From positions 1 to 26,029 of the forward strand of contig NZ_CALADU010000077.1 of assembly GCF_937890665.1 (NCBI RefSeq): DNA of 26,029 nucleotides. Reading direction: 5' to 3'. The notes under the pieces were generated by a model. That model saw nothing but the letters and a program-made list of their open reading frames with translations. It was not told where the DNA came from and did not search any database. Source of the DNA: an uncultured Subdoligranulum sp. (GTDB lineage: Bacteria > Bacillota_A > Clostridia > Oscillospirales > Ruminococcaceae). Both the position numbers and the translations under genes were made by a program. Positions 23,154 to 26,029 of this stretch are shown piece after piece; the stretch's first letter is position 1, and each line of letters starts with the position of its first letter.

Positions 23154-23195
23154 GCCCCCGCCGCATACTATGCAGCAAAGGGAGGGGGCTTTTTT
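23154..23195 (+). terminator. GC-rich terminator-like hairpin containing the GH25 ribosome site
   Basis: GCCCCC (23154-23159) pairs with GGGGGC (23184-23189), with inner GCAT/ATGC pairing and six T residues (23190-23195). It looks like the terminator of the membrane-protein gene. The T run ends exactly at the ATG of the lysozyme gene (23196), and the only ribosome site, AAAGGGAGG, lies in the 3' arm of the stem. Confidence 0.65.
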
Positions 23196-24068
23196 ATGGC
23201 TGTATTTCAAAACGGCATTGACGTTTCCCGCTATCAGGGCAACGTAAACTGGTCCAAAGTAGCTGCTGCCGGCAAGGATTTTGCCATTGTGCGAATCGGC
23301 TCCAGCAACAGTGGCGGACTGTATGTAGACCCATACTTTTTGCAGAATGTCAACGGTGCCCATGCGGCCGGACTGCGGGTAGGTGCCTATTATTATACCT
23401 ATGCACGCACCCAGAACGCGGTAGCCAACGAGCTGACCACCTTTATGAACGCCATGCAAGGCTTGCAGTTGGAATACCCCGTGTTTGTGGATGTGGAGGA
23501 TTCCAGTTTGACCAGCCTAGGACGGTCACAGCTGACCAGTCTGGTACGGTACGCCATGGACATTCTCTATCAACGCAAATGGTATGCTGGCTGGTATAGC
23601 TACACCAACTATATCAACAACTATCTCAATGCCGCCGAATTGAGCGAGTATCCGCTGTGGGTAGCCGACTACCGCTCCAGCTTGGGCTATACCGGGCCCT
23701 ATACCATGTGGCAGTATTCCGGCAGCGGCAGCGTAAATGGGATTCCCGGCGCCTGTGATTTAAACCGCAGCTACCAAGACTTTTTACCCGCCATTCAGGC
23801 TGGCGGATTCAACAACTACGGTCCCACTGGGCCGTTAATGCAAAATGTCACCGGGTATACTTTGGTAGTCTTTAACGCACGAACCGAATACTTTTATACC
23901 CCCAACTTCAATGATGTAGTGGGCTATCTACCATTGGGACGGTATACGGTGACCCAACGCAGTACCCAAAAATACAACGGTTACGATTGGGTGATTTTCA
24001 ACTACAACGGTGGTTCCTATTGGACGGCCGTGTTGGGGGATCGAAACCGTTTAGAAAAAACCGGCTGA
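23196..24068 (+). CDS. GH25 (Cellosyl/LytC-type) lysozyme with C-terminal SH3-like module
   Basis: A 290-aa muramidase that would cut the MurNAc-GlcNAc bond of peptidoglycan. The GH25 barrel fills about residues 5-200: GIDVSRYQGNVNW (7-19, Asp9), the catalytic pair Asp99/Glu101 in VFVDVED, WVADYR (155-160, Asp157) and YTMWQYSGSGSVNGIPGACDLN (169-190). Residues 210-290, ending GYDWVIFNYNGGSYWTAVLGDRN, look like an SH3-type wall-binding module (tentative). No signal peptide or membrane segment is present; the barrel begins at once. This resembles phage endolysins, yet no holin or phage gene is near. The start is ATG 23196; the frame is open upstream but overlaps the membrane-protein gene and has no ribosome site there. 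Confidence 0.9.
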   Translation: MAVFQNGIDVSRYQGNVNWSKVAAAGKDFAIVRIGSSNSGGLYVDPYFLQNVNGAHAAGLRVGAYYYTYARTQNAVANELTTFMNAMQGLQLEYPVFVDVEDSSLTSLGRSQLTSLVRYAMDILYQRKWYAGWYSYTNYINNYLNAAELSEYPLWVADYRSSLGYTGPYTMWQYSGSGSVNGIPGACDLNRSYQDFLPAIQAGGFNNYGPTGPLMQNVTGYTLVVFNARTEYFYTPNFNDVVGYLPLGRYTVTQRSTQKYNGYDWVIFNYNGGSYWTAVLGDRNRLEKTG

Positions 24069-24092
24069 CCCAATTTTACTACCAAATAGCTC

Positions 24093-24122
24093 TTGTGCAA
24101 CAACTATATGTTGTGCTATAAT
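24093..24122 (+). promoter_or_regulatory. Predicted promoter P1 of the topoisomerase gene
   Basis: TTGTGC (24093-24098), 18 bases, perfect TATAAT (24117-24122). TTGTGC recurs at 24111-24116, directly before the -10 box, and CAACA/TGTTG (24098-24102, 24109-24113) forms a small inverted repeat in the spacer. Confidence 0.55.
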
Positions 24123-24135
24123 GGAACACACAAAT

Positions 24136-24165
24136 TTGACAAAGCCTTCCAATTTATGGTTTAAT
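24136..24165 (+). promoter_or_regulatory. Predicted promoter P2 of the topoisomerase gene
   Basis: A perfect TTGACA (24136-24141), 18 bases, TTTAAT (24160-24165, five of six). It lies 43 bases downstream of P1, giving tandem promoters about 50-100 bases before the ATG at 24223. Confidence 0.6.
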
Positions 24166-24222
24166 AGTTTTATATGCGCAAAATACAGTTATGGGTTATG
24201 TTACCGCAGGGGGATCCAACGC

Positions 24223-26029
24223 ATGGCAAAAAAGAAGCAGGAATACGGCAATGACAGTATCCGACAGCTAAAAGGTGCCGTCCGTGTGCGCAAGCGCCCG
24301 GCCGTCATCTTTGGTTCCGACGGAGTCGAAGGCTGCGCCCATTCCATTTTTGAAATCATCTCCAACTCCATCGACGAAGCTCGGGACGGCTACGGCAATC
24401 GTATCAATGTAACGCTCTTTCCTGATCACGTCATTGAGGTAGAGGACTTTGGCCGCGGTATTCCGGTAGATTACAACAAAGCCGAGAACAACTGGAACTG
24501 GTATCTGGTATTCTGTGAGTTGTACGCCGGCGGCAAATACGCCGAGGGCGGCGGCAACTATGATTTTAGTTTGGGTTTGAACGGCTTAGGCCTTTGCGCC
24601 ACCCAATACGCCAGCGAATGGATGACAGCGGACATCTACCGGGACGGCTATCACTATCATCTGGATTTCCAGAAGGGTGAGAATGTCGGTGGATTGCAAA
24701 AAGAAGAATACAAAGGCCGTCGCACCGGCTCCGTTATCCGCTGGAAACCGGATACGGAAGTGTTTACCGACATTGCGGTTCCCGCAGAAACTTTGCAGGA
24801 CATGATGCGCCGTCAAGCCGTTGTCAATGATGGTATCACACTGGTCTTCACCGATAAGTCCGGAAGCGAGACCCAGAAATACGAGTATCTTTATGAGCAC
24901 GGCATTACCGACTACACCAACGAGTTGGTGGGTGACAAAGGGTTAACTCCTGTCCATTTTTGTTCCGGCGCCGCCACCGGTCAGGACCGTCCCGACCAGC
25001 CGGAGTATCAGGTAAAAATGAATGTAGCGTTTGCTTTTTCCAACACTGTGCAGACGCTGGAATACTACCACAACTCCAGTTGGCTGGAGCATGGCGGCAG
25101 CCCGGACCGCGCCGTACGCAGCGCTTTTGTCAGCCAGATCAACGCTTGGCTCAAGAGCAAGGGGCTCTATAAGAAAAACGAGAGCGCTATCACCTTCTCC
25201 GACGTGCAGGACTGTTTGGTACTGGTTTCTTCCAGTTTTTCCACCCGTACCAGCTACGAAAACCAGACCAAAAAGGCGATCACCAACAAGTTTGTGGCAC
25301 AAGCCATGACGGAGTTCCTCAAGCATCAGTTGGAGGTCTACTTCATCGAACACCCTGACGAGGCCGAAAAAGCCTGCAAACAGGTGCTGATCAATAAGCA
25401 GAGCCGGGAACACGCCGAGAAGGCACGTGTCACCATCAAAAAGACGATGACCCAGCAGATGGATCTGGCCAACCGGGTACAAAAGTTTGTGGACTGCCGT
25501 ACCAAGGACGCCTCCCGCCGGGAACTGTACATCGTGGAGGGCGACTCGGCTATGGGCGCCGTCAAACAGAGCCGCGATTCGGAATTTCAGGCCATCATGC
25601 CCATCCGCGGCAAGATCCTGAACTGCCTGAAAGCAGACTATGCACGTATTTTCAAATCGGACATCATCACCGATTTGATCCGGGTTATGGGCTGCGGCGT
25701 AGAACTGGGTGGCAGCCACAACAAAGATCTGGCCAGTTTCAATTTGGACAATCTCCGCTTCAACAAAGTGGTCATCTGTACCGACGCCGACGTGGACGGC
25801 TACCAGATCCGCACACTGGTGCTGACGATGCTGTACCGCCTGACCCCCACGCTGATCAACCAGGGGTATGTGTATATCGCGGAAAGCCCGCTGTACGAGA
25901 TCAACACCAAAAACAAGACCTACTTTGCCTATACCGAGCCGGAAAAAGCCGATATTCTGCGGCGCATCGAAGGGGAGAAATATACCATCCAGCGCTCCAA
26001 AGGTTTGGGTGAAAACGATCCCGAAATGA
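24223..26029 (+). CDS. Divergent type IIA DNA topoisomerase, B subunit (GyrB/ParE-like), 3' end missing
   Basis: The first 602 codons of an ATP-driven topoisomerase subunit; no stop occurs before the window ends. The GHKL ATPase shows FEIISNSIDEA (43-53; Glu44, Asn48), EDFGRGIPVD (74-83) and YAGGKYAEGGGNYDFSLGLNGLGL (101-124), with the QTK lysine motif in SYENQTKKAI. The TOPRIM domain has IVEGDSAMGAVKQSRD (Glu439) and TDADVDGYQIRTL (Asp521, Asp523, Asp525), then KGLGENDPEM. Several positions nearly fixed in GyrB/ParE differ: DNS to SNS, DNG to DFG, GLHGVG to GLNGLG and DGAHIRT to DGYQIRT. This suggests a third, non-gyrase, non-Topo IV paralogue. ATG 24223 has CAGGGGGA upstream. An A subunit would be expected just beyond the window. 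Confidence 0.9.
   Translation, partial: MAKKKQEYGNDSIRQLKGAVRVRKRPAVIFGSDGVEGCAHSIFEIISNSIDEARDGYGNRINVTLFPDHVIEVEDFGRGIPVDYNKAENNWNWYLVFCELYAGGKYAEGGGNYDFSLGLNGLGLCATQYASEWMTADIYRDGYHYHLDFQKGENVGGLQKEEYKGRRTGSVIRWKPDTEVFTDIAVPAETLQDMMRRQAVVNDGITLVFTDKSGSETQKYEYLYEHGITDYTNELVGDKGLTPVHFCSGAATGQDRPDQPEYQVKMNVAFAFSNTVQTLEYYHNSSWLEHGGSPDRAVRSAFVSQINAWLKSKGLYKKNESAITFSDVQDCLVLVSSSFSTRTSYENQTKKAITNKFVAQAMTEFLKHQLEVYFIEHPDEAEKACKQVLINKQSREHAEKARVTIKKTMTQQMDLANRVQKFVDCRTKDASRRELYIVEGDSAMGAVKQSRDSEFQAIMPIRGKILNCLKADYARIFKSDIITDLIRVMGCGVELGGSHNKDLASFNLDNLRFNKVVICTDADVDGYQIRTLVLTMLYRLTPTLINQGYVYIAESPLYEINTKNKTYFAYTEPEKADILRRIEGEKYTIQRSKGLGENDPEM

Noticed and set aside
22905..23195. A 97-codon upstream extension of the GH25 frame
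   Set aside because: It overlaps the end of the membrane-protein gene in another frame and reads through the hairpin; it has no ribosome site and does not resemble a signal peptide.

Overview
This 26-kb window looks like chromosome of a gut-type clostridium (Bacillota, Oscillospiraceae/Ruminococcaceae-like). The reasons are the strong AGGAGG-type ribosome sites, the CIRCE heat-shock operators, the Gram-positive lipoproteins with an LAAC lipobox, the NupNOPQ/BMP-type nucleoside importer, the lantibiotic-immunity type transporter and the moderately GC-rich codon use. This assignment is inference, as no rRNA or tRNA marker is present. No insertion sequence, phage, CRISPR array, tRNA or rRNA gene was seen, and no gene-free stretch exceeds 300 bases.

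Layout. 1-2457: the start of an AraC-type regulator (minus), then htpG (minus) whose promoter carries two tandem CIRCE boxes. 2589-6161 (plus): a C_GCAxxG_C_C redox protein, an alpha/beta esterase, a VanH-like D-2-hydroxyacid dehydrogenase, a CxxCxxCC (YkgJ) protein and a membrane-anchored unknown, closed by a bidirectional terminator. 6207-10853: a histidine kinase and response regulator (minus), divergent from a three-gene LanFEG/CprABC-type ABC transporter (plus), with TTAAG half-sites on one helical face between them. 10928-11317: a 129-aa unknown with its own promoter built into an inverted repeat.

11377-20244 (all minus) is a nucleoside uptake and salvage region. In transcription order it holds deoD, cdd, a divergent BMP-type lipoprotein, a canonical BMP lipoprotein with its own promoter and terminator, the ABC ATPase, two permeases, and a pyrimidine-nucleoside phosphorylase. 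Nucleosides would be bound by the lipoproteins, imported by the ATPase/permease complex, deaminated by Cdd and phosphorolysed by DeoD and Pdp.

20348-26029 (plus): a PflX-type radical SAM protein, a GT-C-like polytopic membrane protein, a GH25 lysozyme without signal peptide whose ribosome site lies in a terminator-like hairpin, and the first 602 codons of a divergent type IIA topoisomerase B subunit (GyrB/ParE-like) that runs off the end. The best second-look items are the double CIRCE on htpG, the divergent topoisomerase, the BMP paralogue lacking the usual ligand motif, the regulatory DNA of the LanFEG-like transporter, and the GH25 leader hairpin.
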